Assembly: GCF_900111985.1 (NCBI RefSeq)
Contig: NZ_FOKI01000002.1
Span: 158,456 to 222,455 of the forward strand
From: Clostridium frigidicarnis
Lineage (GTDB): Bacteria; Bacillota; Clostridia; Clostridiales; Clostridiaceae
Length of the DNA stretch: 64,000 bases
Direction of reading: 5' to 3'
Positions 15,302 to 25,440 of this stretch are shown piece by piece (within the stretch, counting starts at the first letter, position 1; every line of letters begins with the position of its first letter). The position numbers were made by a program, and so were the translations under genes. Under the pieces are notes generated by a model. The model was not told where the DNA came from and did no database searches. It was given only the letters and a program-made list of their open reading frames with translations.

Positions 15302-16558
15302 ATGAATATACCTTTAGCTGAATTTATGAGACCTAGGACATTAGATGAAGTTGTAGGACAGAAGCATTTATTACAAGAGGGAAAGCTAATTGATAGAATA
15401 TCAAAGTCTAAATATATACCTAATATGATATTTTATGGACCACCAGGTGTGGGTAAAACTACTGTGGCTAATATAATAGCAAAGATAAGTGATAAAAAAC
15501 TATATAAGTTAAATGCAACAACTGATTCACTTAAAGATATTAAAGATATTATAGGTGACTTGGATACTTTTCTTGGGTATAAGGGTGTTGTTTTATATAT
15601 AGATGAAATACATCATTTTCCCAAAAGAACACAACAAATATTATTAGAGTTTATGGAAAATGGCAAAATAACATTAATAGGTAGTACAACAGAGAATCCT
15701 TATTTTCATATTTTTAAAGCTATATTGAGTAGGTCTATGGTTGTAGAATTTAAGCCATTAACTGATGAAGATATAGAAGATGGTTTGAAAAGTACTATAA
15801 GAAGGATTAAAGAAGAAAAATCTATAGATTTAAATATTGATTGTAAAGTTATTAGAGAAATACCTAAATTAAGTGATGGAGATTTTAGAAGAGCTCTTAA
15901 TGTGCTAGAAATATTGATTAACAGCAGTAATAATGGTGATATAAATGAAAGTGACTTAAAAGATATCATTACAGAAAAAACTTTGAATTTTGATAGCTCA
16001 GGAGATGTTCATTATGATGTTTTAAGTGCTTTTCAAAAATCAATAAGGGGAAGTGACCCTAATGCAGCGGTTTTTTATTTATCTATGCTTATTAAAGGTG
16101 GAGATTTAACATCTATATGCAGGCGATTATTGGTTATAACCACTGAGGACATAGGTCTTGCTCATCCTCAAGCTATAACAATTGTTAAATCTTGTGTTGA
16201 TGCTGCTAGAGAATTAGGATTTCCAGAAGCAAGAATACCATTGGCACAGGCTACACTTTTTTTAGCTACATGTCCAAAATCAAATAGTGCTTATATGGCT
16301 ATAAATAAAGCTATGGAAGATTTAAATACATTAAACATAGGGGAAGTACCTTCCCATTTGAAAGATTCTCATTATGATGGGGGAAAATTAATGGGTAGAG
16401 GAGAAGGATATAAGTATCCTCACAATTACAAGAATAATTATATAGAGCAACAATACTTGCCTAATAAAATAAAAAATAGAGTGTATTACAACTATGGAAA
16501 CAATAAGCTTGAGAAAATATGTGAATCATATTGGGAAAGCATAAAAAATGAAAATTAA
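15302..16558 (+). CDS. rarA: RarA/MgsA-family replication-associated recombination AAA+ ATPase
   Basis: A 418-residue AAA+ protein of the RarA/MgsA/WRNIP1 family, which acts at stalled replication forks. The N terminus MNIPLAEFMRPRTLDEVVGQKHLL is typical. Walker A is FYGPPGVGKTT, Walker B VVLYIDEIHHF, sensor 1 IGSTTENP and the arginine finger ILSRSMV. The C-terminal MgsA-type tetramerisation domain contains YDVLSAFQKSIRGSDPNAA. Start 15302 was chosen because family members begin at this point and TAGGTGA lies 7-8 nt upstream. An in-frame ATG at 15284 adds six non-conserved residues. Confidence 0.92.
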   Translation: MNIPLAEFMRPRTLDEVVGQKHLLQEGKLIDRISKSKYIPNMIFYGPPGVGKTTVANIIAKISDKKLYKLNATTDSLKDIKDIIGDLDTFLGYKGVVLYIDEIHHFPKRTQQILLEFMENGKITLIGSTTENPYFHIFKAILSRSMVVEFKPLTDEDIEDGLKSTIRRIKEEKSIDLNIDCKVIREIPKLSDGDFRRALNVLEILINSSNNGDINESDLKDIITEKTLNFDSSGDVHYDVLSAFQKSIRGSDPNAAVFYLSMLIKGGDLTSICRRLLVITTEDIGLAHPQAITIVKSCVDAARELGFPEARIPLAQATLFLATCPKSNSAYMAINKAMEDLNTLNIGEVPSHLKDSHYDGGKLMGRGEGYKYPHNYKNNYIEQQYLPNKIKNRVYYNYGNNKLEKICESYWESIKNEN

Positions 16559-16583
16559 TATATAATATATAGCCTAAGTATTG

Positions 16584-16612
16584 TTGACAAGTATACTCGG
16601 GTTTGATAAAAT
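16584..16612 (+). promoter_or_regulatory. Promoter of the isc operon
   Basis: TTGACA at 16584-16589 and TAAAAT at 16607-16612 have a 17-bp spacer. The spacer contains AGTATACT and CTCGGGTTTGAT, a possible site for the Rrf2-type regulator encoded next. Confidence 0.75.
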
Positions 16613-16659
16613 ATTTTTTGTAAAGCATAGTGAAACACTCAACTTTGGGAGTGATAAAA

Positions 16660-17109
16660 ATGAAACTATCAACTAAGGGTAGATATGGAGTAAAAGCAAT
16701 GGTAGATTTAGCAATCCACTATGGTGAAGATCCTGTATCTATAAAAATAATATCTAAGAGACAAAATATATCTGAATATTATCTAGAACAGTTATTTTCG
16801 CCACTAAGAAGAGCAGGTCTTATAAAAAGTATAAGAGGAGCTCAAGGTGGATATGTACTTAATAAACAGCCTAAAGAAATCACAGTAGCGGATATAATGG
16901 ATGTATTAGAAGGCCCAATTGAGATATCAGATTGTGTAGATGGGGTTACATGTACAAATGTAGATTGTTGTGCTACTAGATTATTATGGGAAAAAATAAA
17001 AAAAAGTATTGATAGTGTTATGACAGAAGTTACACTTCAAGATATAGTAGATGATTATTTAGCCATGACGAATAAGCATGGAATAATAAATGAAATAAAA
17101 ATAAAATAA
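16660..17109 (+). CDS. iscR: Rrf2-family Fe-S cluster-sensing regulator (IscR-like)
   Basis: A 149-residue winged-helix regulator. KLSTKGRYGVKAMVDLA and the recognition segment ISEYYLEQLFSPLRRAGLIKS with RGAQGGY are Rrf2 hallmarks. The cluster cysteines C92, C98 and C104 fall at the same positions as in E. coli IscR, with an extra C103. The fourth ligand, His107 in E. coli, is Arg here. It is probably a repressor of the downstream isc genes when holding a cluster. The start is ATG 16660, with GGGAG at 16647-16651. An upstream in-frame ATG at 16630 lacks conservation and SD. Confidence 0.88.
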   Translation: MKLSTKGRYGVKAMVDLAIHYGEDPVSIKIISKRQNISEYYLEQLFSPLRRAGLIKSIRGAQGGYVLNKQPKEITVADIMDVLEGPIEISDCVDGVTCTNVDCCATRLLWEKIKKSIDSVMTEVTLQDIVDDYLAMTNKHGIINEIKIK

Positions 17110-17124
17110 TTAGGGAGTGAAACC

Positions 17125-18315
17125 ATGGATAAGAAAATAATATATATGGATTATGCAGCTACTACTTACACTAAAGAAGAAGTATTAAAAGAAATGCTAC
17201 CATATTTTACAGAGTATTATGGTAACCCATCTTCAATATATTCAATAGCTAGAGAAACAAAAAAAGCTATTGATGTTGCAAGAGATAGAGTTTCAAAAGC
17301 TTTAAGTTGTGGAACTGATGAGGTGTATTTTACAGCAGGGGGATCTGAAGCAGATAACTGGGCTATAAAAGGAATTGCATTTGCTCATGCTAATAAGGGA
17401 AAACACATAATAACAACAAAAATAGAACACCATGGATTATTACATACTTGTGAGTGGCTAGAAAAAAACGGATTTGAAGTTACTTATCTAGATGTTAATG
17501 AAGAAGGATTCGTTGATTTAGATCAACTAAAGAGATCAATAAAAGATGATACAATACTAGTATCTGTTATGTTTGCAAATAACGAAATTGGAACAATTCA
17601 GCCAATAAAAGAAATAGGTGAAATTTGTAAGGAAAGAAAAATTATATTCCATACAGATGCAGTTCAGGCTGTAGGCCATGTAGAAATAGATGTAAAAGAA
17701 TTAAATATAGATTTACTTTCTTTAGCAGGACATAAGATATATGGACCTAAAGGGGTAGGTGCTCTTTATATAAGAAAAGGATTAAAGATAGACAATCTTA
17801 TCCATGGCGGTGGACAAGAAAGAGCAAGAAGAGCAGGTACAGAGAATGTAGCTGGAATTGTTGGTCTTGGTAAAGCCATAGAGCTTGCAACAGCTGATAT
17901 AAAGAAAGATAGCGAAAAATTAAGTTTTTTAAGAGATAAATTAATGAGTGGAATAGTAGAAAAAATTCCATATACAAAAATTAATGGTCCAAAGGGAGAA
18001 AAGAGACTTCCAGGAAATGTTAATATATCATTTAAATTTATAGAAGGAGAAGGAATCCTTTTATCATTAGATTATGAGGGTATTTGTGCATCAAGTGGAA
18101 GTGCCTGTACATCAGGAGCTTTAGATCCGTCACATGTATTGTTATCAATAGGCTTAGATCACGAGACAGCTCATGGATCATTAAGACTATCATTAGGAGA
18201 TAACACAACAGAGGAAGAAGTAGAATATGTTTTAGAAAAACTTCCTCCTATAATAGAAAGACTTAGAAGTATGTCACCATTATGGTATGATTTTAAAAAG
18301 AGAGGGGAAAAATAG
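17125..18315 (+). CDS. iscS: Cysteine desulfurase
   Basis: A 396-residue class V aminotransferase-fold PLP enzyme that converts cysteine to alanine and enzyme-bound persulfide. The N terminus is IYMDYAATTYT, the PLP lysine is in LSLAGHKIYGPKGVG, and the catalytic cysteine is C328 in CASSGSACTSG. Its place between iscR and iscU, with mnmA after, suggests it feeds both Fe-S assembly and tRNA thiolation. It is 15 nt from iscR and 2 nt from iscU. Confidence 0.96.
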   Translation: MDKKIIYMDYAATTYTKEEVLKEMLPYFTEYYGNPSSIYSIARETKKAIDVARDRVSKALSCGTDEVYFTAGGSEADNWAIKGIAFAHANKGKHIITTKIEHHGLLHTCEWLEKNGFEVTYLDVNEEGFVDLDQLKRSIKDDTILVSVMFANNEIGTIQPIKEIGEICKERKIIFHTDAVQAVGHVEIDVKELNIDLLSLAGHKIYGPKGVGALYIRKGLKIDNLIHGGGQERARRAGTENVAGIVGLGKAIELATADIKKDSEKLSFLRDKLMSGIVEKIPYTKINGPKGEKRLPGNVNISFKFIEGEGILLSLDYEGICASSGSACTSGALDPSHVLLSIGLDHETAHGSLRLSLGDNTTEEEVEYVLEKLPPIIERLRSMSPLWYDFKKRGEK

Positions 18316-18317
18316 TA

Positions 18318-18749
18318 ATGATATACAGTGATAAAGTAATGGATCATTTCAGAAATCCTAGAAATGTTGGAGAAATAGATAATGCCAATGGAATAGGTGA
18401 AGTTGGAAATGCTAAATGTGGAGATATAATGAAAATATATCTAAAAGTAGAGAACAATATAGTTAAGGATGCTAAGTTTATGACTTTTGGATGCGGTTCT
18501 GCTATAGCATCTTCAAGTATGGCAACGGAATTAATAATAGGAAAAAATTTAGAAGAAGCTTGGAATTTAACTAATAAAGCAGTTGCAGAAGCATTAGATG
18601 GCTTACCACCAGTTAAAATGCATTGTTCTGTACTAGCAGAAGAAGCAATTCATAAAGCTATAAATGATTACAGAGTACAACAAGGACTAGAACCATGGGA
18701 AACTAAAGAATATCATGATATACATGATCATGTTCATGGACATGAATAA
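18318..18749 (+). CDS. iscU: Fe-S cluster scaffold protein
   Basis: A 143-residue NifU/IscU N-terminal-domain scaffold. The three cluster cysteines are in [18 protein letters not shown] and [11 protein letters not shown], with the supporting Asp in CGD. The C-terminal tail is histidine-rich ([11 protein letters not shown]), typical of clostridial members. No hscA, hscB or fdx follows, so this is the short isc organisation. Confidence 0.95.
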   Translation: MIYSDKVMDHFRNPRNVGEIDNANGIGEVGNAKCGDIMKIYLKVENNIVKDAKFMTFGCGSAIASSSMATELIIGKNLEEAWNLTNKAVAEALDGLPPVKMHCSVLAEEAIHKAINDYRVQQGLEPWETKEYHDIHDHVHGHE

Positions 18750-18772
18750 TAATTTATAAAGGTGATTTTATA

Positions 18773-19849
18773 ATGAAGAAAAAAGTTGTAATAGGAATGA
18801 GTGGAGGCGTAGATAGCTCTGTTGCTGCATATCTTTTAAAGCAACAAGGATATGATGTAATAGGGGTTACTATGCAAGTTTGGCAACAAGATGATGAATA
18901 TGAAGAAAAGGAAGGCGGATGTTGTTCATTATCGGCTGTAAATGATGCAAGAAGAGTTGCTGATAAGTTAGATATTCCTTTTTATGTTTTAAATTTTAGA
19001 GATATATTTAAAAACAAGGTTATAGATTATTTTGTTGATGAATATATTGAGGGAAAAACTCCAAATCCTTGTATAGCATGTAACAAGCATATAAAATTTG
19101 ATGAACTTTTAAGAAGATCATTAGGTCTTGGAGCTGATTATGTAGCAACGGGGCACTATGCAAAAGTTATAAACAAAAATGGAAGATATTTACTTGAGAA
19201 ATCAGATGATGATAAAAAAGACCAAACTTATGCATTGTATAATATGACTCAGTATCAGTTAGAACGTACACTAATGCCTTGTGGTGAATATTCTAAGGAT
19301 AAAATAAGAGAAATAGCAAAAGAAATAGGTTTAGAAGTTCATAATAAAAAAGATAGCGAAGAAATTTGCTTTATACCAGATAATAATCATGGTAGGTATA
19401 TAAAAGAGGTTACAGATGGAAAAGTTAAAGAAGGCTATTTTGTTGATAAGGAAGGAAATAGGCTAGGAAAACATAAAGGGATTGTATATTATACTATTGG
19501 ACAAAGAAAGGGGCTAGGCATAGCACTTGGAAGACCAGTATTTGTAATAGATATAAATCCTATGACTAACGAGATTGTCCTTGGTAGCGAGGAAGAAATC
19601 TTTAAAACAACTCTTACAGCAAAAGATATTAATTTTATACCATTTGAAAACTTAATTGAACCTATGGAAGTTCAAGCTAAAATAAGATATTCTGCAAAGC
19701 CAGCAGAAGCAATTATAACTCCATTAGAAAATGGTAGGGTAAAGGTTGAATTTAAAGAAAAACAAAGGGCTATAACGAAGGGTCAATCAGTAGTATTTTA
19801 TGATGAGAATATAGTTATTGGTGGCGGCGTTATAGATGGTTTAATATAG
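18773..19849 (+). CDS. mnmA: tRNA-specific 2-thiouridylase
   Basis: A 358-residue PP-loop enzyme that makes s2U34 in Lys, Glu and Gln tRNAs. The PP-loop is [15 protein letters not shown] (8-22). The catalytic pair is C100 (in NPCIACN) and C199 (in SEEICFIPD). The tRNA-binding [19 protein letters not shown] and C-terminal barrel are present. It receives sulfur from the desulfurase encoded two genes upstream, as in many Firmicutes. A strong terminator follows. Confidence 0.96.
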   Translation: MKKKVVIGMSGGVDSSVAAYLLKQQGYDVIGVTMQVWQQDDEYEEKEGGCCSLSAVNDARRVADKLDIPFYVLNFRDIFKNKVIDYFVDEYIEGKTPNPCIACNKHIKFDELLRRSLGLGADYVATGHYAKVINKNGRYLLEKSDDDKKDQTYALYNMTQYQLERTLMPCGEYSKDKIREIAKEIGLEVHNKKDSEEICFIPDNNHGRYIKEVTDGKVKEGYFVDKEGNRLGKHKGIVYYTIGQRKGLGIALGRPVFVIDINPMTNEIVLGSEEEIFKTTLTAKDINFIPFENLIEPMEVQAKIRYSAKPAEAIITPLENGRVKVEFKEKQRAITKGQSVVFYDENIVIGGGVIDGLI

Positions 19850-19861
19850 AAGTTGGTGTAT

Positions 19862-19908
19862 ATAATACCTCAAGTTTGTTAAATAACTTGAGGTATTATT
19901 TTTTTTTC
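19862..19908 (+). terminator. Terminator of the isc-mnmA operon
   Basis: ATAATACCTCAAGTT (19862-19876) pairs perfectly with AACTTGAGGTATTAT (19885-19899) and is followed by a nine-T run. Confidence 0.92.
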
Positions 19909-19943
19909 TGTGGACAAAATAAATTAGAAAGGAAGTTGAGGCA

Positions 19944-20450
19944 ATGCTACGAACTAAGGAATTTCAGTATATGAAAGTTGAAAACAAACATGGGAAATAT
20001 TTAGGGTTTGTTAAAGACATAGCAATCAATTACAATAGTAAAAATGTAGTTGGGTTCAAAATATCTACATTTTCTCTATTTTCTAAAGATACATATGTTT
20101 TAAAGGAAGACATAGTTTGTGTGAATGAAAAATTAATAGCAGAAAAAACTATAAAAGAAGATTTATTATGTTTCAATGATATAAAATTTTTAGATGTTAT
20201 TACATGTAAAGGATGTATGCTAGGAGTTCTAGAGGATTTAATAATTGATATAAAGACATTTACAATAAAAGCCATTATTGTAGGAACTGGAATAATAAAT
20301 AAGATGGTAAATGGAAAAGAAGTATTACTTATTAATAATACGATACTAGGAGAATTTAATGTATTGTATTATCCAAATAGTAATATAAGGTGTTTCTCAC
20401 TTCCACATAAGCTCATAGGAGTTGAAGAGTATGAAGAGGATTGCTATTAA
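19944..20450 (+). CDS. PRC-barrel domain protein, unknown function
   Basis: A 168-residue soluble protein with two PRC-barrel-like halves. The first is FQYMKVENKHGKYLGFVKDIAI (residues 7-28) and the second FLDVITCKGCMLGVLEDLII (from about residue 82). PRC barrels are protein- or RNA-binding beta-barrels found in RimM and photosynthetic H subunits. Family membership does not give a function. AAGGAAG lies ahead of the ATG, and the 3' end overlaps the next gene by 20 nt, so the two are probably cotranscribed. Confidence 0.7.
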   Translation: MLRTKEFQYMKVENKHGKYLGFVKDIAINYNSKNVVGFKISTFSLFSKDTYVLKEDIVCVNEKLIAEKTIKEDLLCFNDIKFLDVITCKGCMLGVLEDLIIDIKTFTIKAIIVGTGIINKMVNGKEVLLINNTILGEFNVLYYPNSNIRCFSLPHKLIGVEEYEEDCY

Positions 20451-21435
20451 TGTAATTATTTTAAGTTTATCAGCTGTTTTATGTGTATGGCTCTTAAATA
20501 ATGATATTATAAGAGAAATATTTTATATAGTTTTAATATCATTTATTGTTGCATACGCAATAAAGCCTATTGTTAGGTATTTTAACAAAAAAGGATATAA
20601 TAAAAAATTTATATCTATAGCAGCAATATTATTTGTCTTTGGAGTATTTATATCTATTTTAGCATTTTTTATACCTAAAATGATAAAAGAGAGCTCTAAT
20701 TTATCAGGGTCAATAGAAGAAATAGAGAAGAGTATAAGTTATATTTATAATAACATAACGAATAATAAACTTTTTGGACTAGTACATACTGAAATTGAGG
20801 GGAAGGTCATAGAATATACCTCAAAAACTTTAAATGATATGATTAATAATGCATTGGAATTAGGAGAACATTTACTTTCATTAGCTGTAATACCAGTGAT
20901 ATCATATTACTTTTTAGCAGATGGGAAAAGGTTTTGGGAAAAATTCTTAATGATCATGCCTGTTAGAAGAAGAAGTGTTATTAAATTAATAATAAATGAT
21001 GTTGATAAAATATTATCTAAATATGTTATAAGTCAAGTTCTTTTAAGCATACTTATAGGAGTTTTGACTTTTATAATTTTAATAGTCTTAAAGGTTGATT
21101 TCCCCTTGGTATTGTCATTTATCAATGCCACAGCTAATATTATTCCATATTTTGGACCGATATTTGGGGGGATTCCAGCTATACTTTTAGCTTTATTGCA
21201 GTCTCCACAAAAAGCATTATATACAACAATATTATTGATAATAATACAGCAGATAGAAGGAGATTTAATTTCTCCTAAAATAGTTGGAGATAGCATATCT
21301 ATTCATCCTATGATAGTTATAATTCTTTTGATAGTAGGAGGGAAAATAGGTGGTTTTATTGGAATGGTTTTAGTTATACCATTTGCAGTTATAATAAAAG
21401 TTATATATGAAGATATTAACTATTATTTATTTTAA
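20431..21435 (+). CDS. AI-2E-family (PerM/YtvI-type) membrane protein
   Basis: A 334-residue integral membrane protein with the two-plus-one-plus-five helix pattern of the AI-2E family. Conserved blocks are VISYYFLADGKRFWE, NIIPYFGPIFGGIPA and the C-terminal GGKIGGFIGMVLVIPFAVIIKV. Members are putative permeases or antiporters; an AI-2 export role is proven only for a few. The start at ATG 20431 is set by AGGAG at 20417-20421, nine bases upstream; an in-frame TTG at 20422 is adjacent to the SD. No terminator hairpin is seen before the alaS promoter. Confidence 0.85.
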   Translation: MKRIAINVIILSLSAVLCVWLLNNDIIREIFYIVLISFIVAYAIKPIVRYFNKKGYNKKFISIAAILFVFGVFISILAFFIPKMIKESSNLSGSIEEIEKSISYIYNNITNNKLFGLVHTEIEGKVIEYTSKTLNDMINNALELGEHLLSLAVIPVISYYFLADGKRFWEKFLMIMPVRRRSVIKLIINDVDKILSKYVISQVLLSILIGVLTFIILIVLKVDFPLVLSFINATANIIPYFGPIFGGIPAILLALLQSPQKALYTTILLIIIQQIEGDLISPKIVGDSISIHPMIVIILLIVGGKIGGFIGMVLVIPFAVIIKVIYEDINYYLF

Positions 21436-21439
21436 AATC

Positions 21440-21468
21440 TTGACATAGAAATGATAATAAAATATAAT
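21440..21468 (+). promoter_or_regulatory. Promoter of the alaS T-box leader
   Basis: TTGACA (21440-21445) and TATAAT (21463-21468) with a 17-bp spacer form a full-consensus promoter. Transcription should begin near 21475. Confidence 0.88.
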
Positions 21469-21474
21469 TTTTCA

Positions 21475-21700
21475 TAAGTAATAAAATTAAATAATATTTA
21501 GCTATGATAAGAATGAGTAAATTTATATTTTCATTTAGAGAGAAAGTGGTTGGTGAAAGCTTTTTGAAATATAAATTGAAGGCTGTCTTTGAGCTTTGTC
21601 AATAGAGTGATGGATTATATTTTAATCCATAATTAGGGTGGTACCACGGAAACAAGCTTTCGTCCCTTGGGTGTAGGGATGGAGGCTTTTTATATTTTTT
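21475..21700 (+). promoter_or_regulatory. T-box riboswitch leader of alaS
   Basis: The 15-nt T-box sequence AGGGTGGTACCACGG at 21635-21649 is near consensus and would pair with the uncharged tRNA acceptor end. It is followed by a terminator stem, AAGCTTTCGTCCCT (21654-21667) with AGGGATGGAGGCTT (21675-21688), and a T-tract. Upstream, AGAGAGAAAGTGG and GGTGAAAGC are stem I landmarks. A GCT in AAGGCTGTC near 21582-21590 is a candidate alanine specifier, matching the alaS gene. The specifier placement is inferred by eye. Confidence 0.92.
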
Positions 21701-21803
21701 TATAATAATTTAAATTAAAAAAGGTAATAGGAATAAATAAGTAATATTGAGATCTATATTACACTAAATATATTCAAAAACATAAAAATTAGGAGGAATA
21801 TAC

Positions 21804-24440
21804 ATGAAAAAAATGGGATTAAATGAACTAAGAGAAGAATACTTAAAATTCTTTGAGGGCAAAAAACATTTAAGGTTATCGAGTTTTTCACTAGTACCTC
21901 AAGAAGATAAAAGTTTACTTTTAATAAATGCAGGTATGGCGCCATTAAAACCATATTTTACGGGGCTAAAAACACCACCAAGCACAAGGGTTACAACTTG
22001 TCAGAAATGTATAAGAACAGGTGATATAGAAAACGTAGGTAAAACATCAAGACATGCAACGTTTTTTGAAATGCTTGGAAACTTTTCCTTTGGCGATTAT
22101 TTTAAAGGAGAAATAATACCTTGGGCATGGGAATTTATAACAGAAGTGTTGCAAATACCAAAGGATAAACTTTATGTAACAATATATCTTGATGATGATG
22201 AAGCTTTTGATATATGGACTAAAAAAACAGATGTTGATCCAAGTAGAATTTTCAGATTAGGTAAAGAAGATAACTTCTGGGAAATAGGGGTTGGACCTTG
22301 TGGACCGTGTTCAGAAATTCATTATGATAGAGGAGATAAAGTAGTAACTACATCAGAGGAATTCTTACAGGCTTCTGATAAAGATATAATAGTTGAATTC
22401 TGGAATTTAGTATTTACTCAATTTGATAAAGATGAAGATGGAAATTACAATAAACTTGCTCATCCAAATATAGATACAGGAATGGGTCTTGAAAGAATTG
22501 CAACAATAATGCAAGGAACAAATAACATCTTTGAAATAGATACTATAAAAGATATTGTAAATAAGGTTTGCAAAATAGCAAATGTTTCTTATGGTAAGGA
22601 TGGAATTACAGATACATCATTAAGAATAATAGCGGACCATGCTAAAAGTGTAACATTCTTAATATGTGATGGGGTATCACCATCAAATGAAGGTAGAGGA
22701 TATGTATTAAGAAGATTGTTAAGAAGAGCTTTAAGACATGGAAGATTATTAGGAATAAAAGAAATGTTTTTAAGCAAAATAATGGAGACGGTAATAGAAA
22801 ATTATGGTTCAGCTTATGAAGAACTTAAAGAAAAATTTGACTATATAAAGAAAATAATTGATTTAGAAGAAGAAAGATTTAATGAAACATTAGATAGTGG
22901 AATGGAAATACTTAAATCATATATAGTAGAAATGGAAGAATCTAAAGAGAATGTTTTAATTGGAGAAAAAGCATTTAAACTTTATGATACTTATGGTTTT
23001 CCAATAGAACTTACAGAAGAAATTCTAAACGAAAAAAATATATCAGTTGATGTAACTAGTTTTAATAAAGAAATGGGACTTCAAAGAAAAAGAGCTAGAG
23101 AAGCAAGACATGAAAGTAACTATATGGGGGTAGATGATTCTATTTTAAATAAAATAGATAATAAAATAGTTACTGAGTTTAAAGGATATGAAACTTTAAG
23201 CTACCAAGGAAAAGTTATTCTAATAATAAAAGATGATAAATTTGTGGAAAAATTAAAACCTGGTGAAGAAGGTATTGTTATAACGGATGTTACTCCTTTT
23301 TATGCTGAAATGGGAGGCCAAGTAGGGGATACTGGATTTATATATGGAAGTACAACAGAAGTTAGTGTTATAAATTGTAAAAAGAATATAGAAGGAAAGA
23401 TAGCTCATTTTGTAAAAGTTAATAGTGGAGAAATAGGTATAAATGATACTGTAAAACTAGTTGTTGATGAAGAAAGAAGAACTAATGTATGTAAAAATCA
23501 TACAGCAACTCATATGTTACATGAAGCTCTTAAAGAAATATTGGGAGATCATGTAAATCAATCAGGATCATATGTTGATGAAGAAAGATTAAGATTTGAC
23601 TTTACACATTTCTCAGCATTGACAGAAGAAGAGTTATTAAAAGTTGAAACTTTAGTAAATAACAAAATCATGGAAGTATTTGATGTTGTAACAAATGTAA
23701 TGTCAATAGAAGAAGCTAAAAAGTGCGGAGCTATAGCTTTATTTGAGGATAAGTATAAAGAGGCAGTAAGAGTTGTTTCTGTTGGAGAATTTAGTAAGGA
23801 ACTTTGTGGTGGAACTCATGTAAGAAATTCAGGACAAATAGGCTTATTTAAAATAGTTTCAGAAGCAGGAGTTGCAGCCGGAACTAGAAGAATTGAGGCA
23901 GTAACAGGAACTGGGGCAATTAAATTTATAGAAAATAAAAATGAAATGTTAAAAGATGTTTCTAAGGTATTAAAATGTACAGAAAAAGATTTAATAGAGA
24001 AAATAAATCAAAATATAAGCTTATTAAAAGAAAAGGATAAAGAAATACAAGAGCTTAAATCAAAAATGATTAATGGTGTAGAAGATGATATCTTAAAGGA
24101 AGTCAAAGAAGTAAAAGGGTTGAAATATGTTGCTTACAAATTATTAGATATTGATGGAAATGCACTAAGAGACATTGGAGATAAAGTTAAAAATAAACTT
24201 GGAGAAGGAGTAGTAGTTTTAGCTTCAGTTGTAAATGGAAAAGTACAAATTGTTACAATGGCTTCTAAAGAAGCTGTGGCTAAAGGAGCTCATGCAGGTA
24301 AGATAATAAAAGAAGTCGCAACAATTGCTGGCGGTGGCGGTGGCGGAAGACCAGATATGGCTCAAGCTGGTGGTAAACTTCCAGAAAAAGTTGATGAGGC
24401 TTTAGAAAAAGTTAAAGAAGTATTAGAAAAATCATTATAA
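21804..24440 (+). CDS. alaS: Alanyl-tRNA synthetase
   Basis: An 878-residue class II synthetase. The catalytic core has [35 protein letters not shown] and GMGLERIA. The editing domain has the zinc motif [12 protein letters not shown] (about residue 565) and CGGTHV (about 669). The C-terminal DHHA1 domain has [21 protein letters not shown] lies at 21791-21796. Expression should be raised by uncharged tRNA-Ala through the T-box leader. Confidence 0.98.
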   Translation: MKKMGLNELREEYLKFFEGKKHLRLSSFSLVPQEDKSLLLINAGMAPLKPYFTGLKTPPSTRVTTCQKCIRTGDIENVGKTSRHATFFEMLGNFSFGDYFKGEIIPWAWEFITEVLQIPKDKLYVTIYLDDDEAFDIWTKKTDVDPSRIFRLGKEDNFWEIGVGPCGPCSEIHYDRGDKVVTTSEEFLQASDKDIIVEFWNLVFTQFDKDEDGNYNKLAHPNIDTGMGLERIATIMQGTNNIFEIDTIKDIVNKVCKIANVSYGKDGITDTSLRIIADHAKSVTFLICDGVSPSNEGRGYVLRRLLRRALRHGRLLGIKEMFLSKIMETVIENYGSAYEELKEKFDYIKKIIDLEEERFNETLDSGMEILKSYIVEMEESKENVLIGEKAFKLYDTYGFPIELTEEILNEKNISVDVTSFNKEMGLQRKRAREARHESNYMGVDDSILNKIDNKIVTEFKGYETLSYQGKVILIIKDDKFVEKLKPGEEGIVITDVTPFYAEMGGQVGDTGFIYGSTTEVSVINCKKNIEGKIAHFVKVNSGEIGINDTVKLVVDEERRTNVCKNHTATHMLHEALKEILGDHVNQSGSYVDEERLRFDFTHFSALTEEELLKVETLVNNKIMEVFDVVTNVMSIEEAKKCGAIALFEDKYKEAVRVVSVGEFSKELCGGTHVRNSGQIGLFKIVSEAGVAAGTRRIEAVTGTGAIKFIENKNEMLKDVSKVLKCTEKDLIEKINQNISLLKEKDKEIQELKSKMINGVEDDILKEVKEVKGLKYVAYKLLDIDGNALRDIGDKVKNKLGEGVVVLASVVNGKVQIVTMASKEAVAKGAHAGKIIKEVATIAGGGGGGRPDMAQAGGKLPEKVDEALEKVKEVLEKSL

Positions 24441-24584
24441 TAAATGTATATACATTTTTGCCGTTTTGATTTATAATATAAGTATTAAATGAGAATGAAT
24501 AATGCTAAATTTAATTACTTTATAGTAAAAGTTGAATACTTTTATAAGAAATGGTTATACTGATTAAGGTAACTACGTACATGT

Positions 24585-24590
24585 TATAAT
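24585..24590 (+). promoter_or_regulatory. Extended -10 promoter upstream of ireB
   Basis: TATAAT is preceded by TGT (24582-24584), an extended -10 element; no good -35 is seen. Start would be near 24597, only a few bases ahead of the ireB Shine-Dalgarno sequence. Confidence 0.5.
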
Positions 24591-24599
24591 GTAATTGTA

Positions 24600-24633
24600 G
24601 GGAGGTGAAGCTGCATAAGCAGCGTTACTTATG
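24600..24633 (+). promoter_or_regulatory. ireB ribosome-binding site with bridging hairpin
   Basis: GGGAGGTGA at 24600-24608 is the only SD-like sequence, but the only possible ATG is at 24631, 23 nt past it. An in-frame TAA at 24616-24618 rules out an earlier start in this frame, and no ATG/GTG/TTG codon lies between. A perfect hairpin, GCTGC (24610-24614), ATAA loop, GCAGC (24619-24623), sits in the gap. When folded, SD and ATG would be about 9 unpaired bases apart, which is normal spacing. Confidence 0.65.
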
Positions 24634-24891
24634 GCTAATAATATTAATGAAAATACAATGCAGTTCGATTTCGATAGGGATAAGAAAGATTTAACTAAAT
24701 CTATACTTACAGAAATATATAGCTCATTAAAAGAAAAAGGATATAATCCAGTTAATCAATTAGTGGGATATTTGATTTCAGGGGATCCAACGTATATTAC
24801 TAATTATAATGGTGCTAGAGCTTTGGTTAGAAAGCTAGAGAGAGATGAAATTTTAGAAGAAGTTTTAAAATCTTATTTGGACGTAAAGTAA
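24631..24891 (+). CDS. ireB: IreB-family (UPF0297) regulatory phosphoprotein
   Basis: An 86-residue protein with [42 protein letters not shown] and [19 protein letters not shown], the strongly conserved UPF0297/IreB pattern. In Enterococcus faecalis, IreB is phosphorylated by the Ser/Thr kinase IreK on N-terminal threonines and affects cephalosporin tolerance. T9 or T22 here could be equivalents, which is inference. It begins the conserved Firmicute trio ireB-ruvX-DUF1292 after alaS. Confidence 0.92.
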   Translation: MANNINENTMQFDFDRDKKDLTKSILTEIYSSLKEKGYNPVNQLVGYLISGDPTYITNYNGARALVRKLERDEILEEVLKSYLDVK

Positions 24892-24896
24892 TGATG

Positions 24897-24919
24897 GTGC
24901 CCTATTTTAGGGCACTTTT
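24897..24919 (+). terminator. Hairpin with short T-tract between ireB and ruvX
   Basis: GTGCCCTA (24897-24904) pairs with TAGGGCAC (24908-24915) around TTT, followed by TTTTACTTT. It may be partial, since ruvX follows within 50 nt and no clear new promoter is visible. Confidence 0.65.
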
Positions 24920-24959
24920 ACTTTAATATCCTATTTTATATAAAATAAGGAGCATATTT

Positions 24960-25376
24960 ATGAGAATACTTGGATTAGATATAGGAGATAAAACTATAGG
25001 GGTTGCCATTAGTGATCCATTAGGGTTTACTGCTCAAGGAATAACAACAATAAGACGTAGAATTGATCCTTTAGATTTGAAAGATTTGAAGAAAATTTGT
25101 GACGATTATAAAGTTGAAAAAATAATATCAGGACTTCCTAAGAATATGAATGGCACATTAGGGCCTCAAGGAGAAAAAGTTATGGAGTTCTGTAAGAAAA
25201 TAAAAGATGAATTAAATATAGAGCTAGAGTATTGGGATGAAAGGCTTACAACAGTTGCAGCTCATAGAGCAATGCTTGAAGCTGATATGTCTAGAGCAAA
25301 AAGAAAAAAAATAGTTGATAAAGTAGCGGCTACATATATCCTACAAGGATATTTAGATAGAATATCAAACAGCTAA
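24960..25376 (+). CDS. ruvX: RuvX/YqgF-family nuclease (pre-16S rRNA / Holliday junction type)
   Basis: A 138-residue RNase H-fold nuclease. The N-terminal catalytic strand is [17 protein letters not shown], the [19 protein letters not shown] loop is conserved, and the final [14 protein letters not shown] carries the last acidic residue. Family members process the 5' end of 16S rRNA in E. coli and have been proposed as Holliday junction resolvases. It sits between ireB and the DUF1292 gene as in most Firmicutes. Confidence 0.92.
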   Translation: MRILGLDIGDKTIGVAISDPLGFTAQGITTIRRRIDPLDLKDLKKICDDYKVEKIISGLPKNMNGTLGPQGEKVMEFCKKIKDELNIELEYWDERLTTVAAHRAMLEADMSRAKRKKIVDKVAATYILQGYLDRISNS

Positions 25377-25440
25377 TAACCATTCTTGGAATATGATGGT
25401 TGTTGGTGTAAAACAATTAATAATTGAGGAGTGTTAATGA

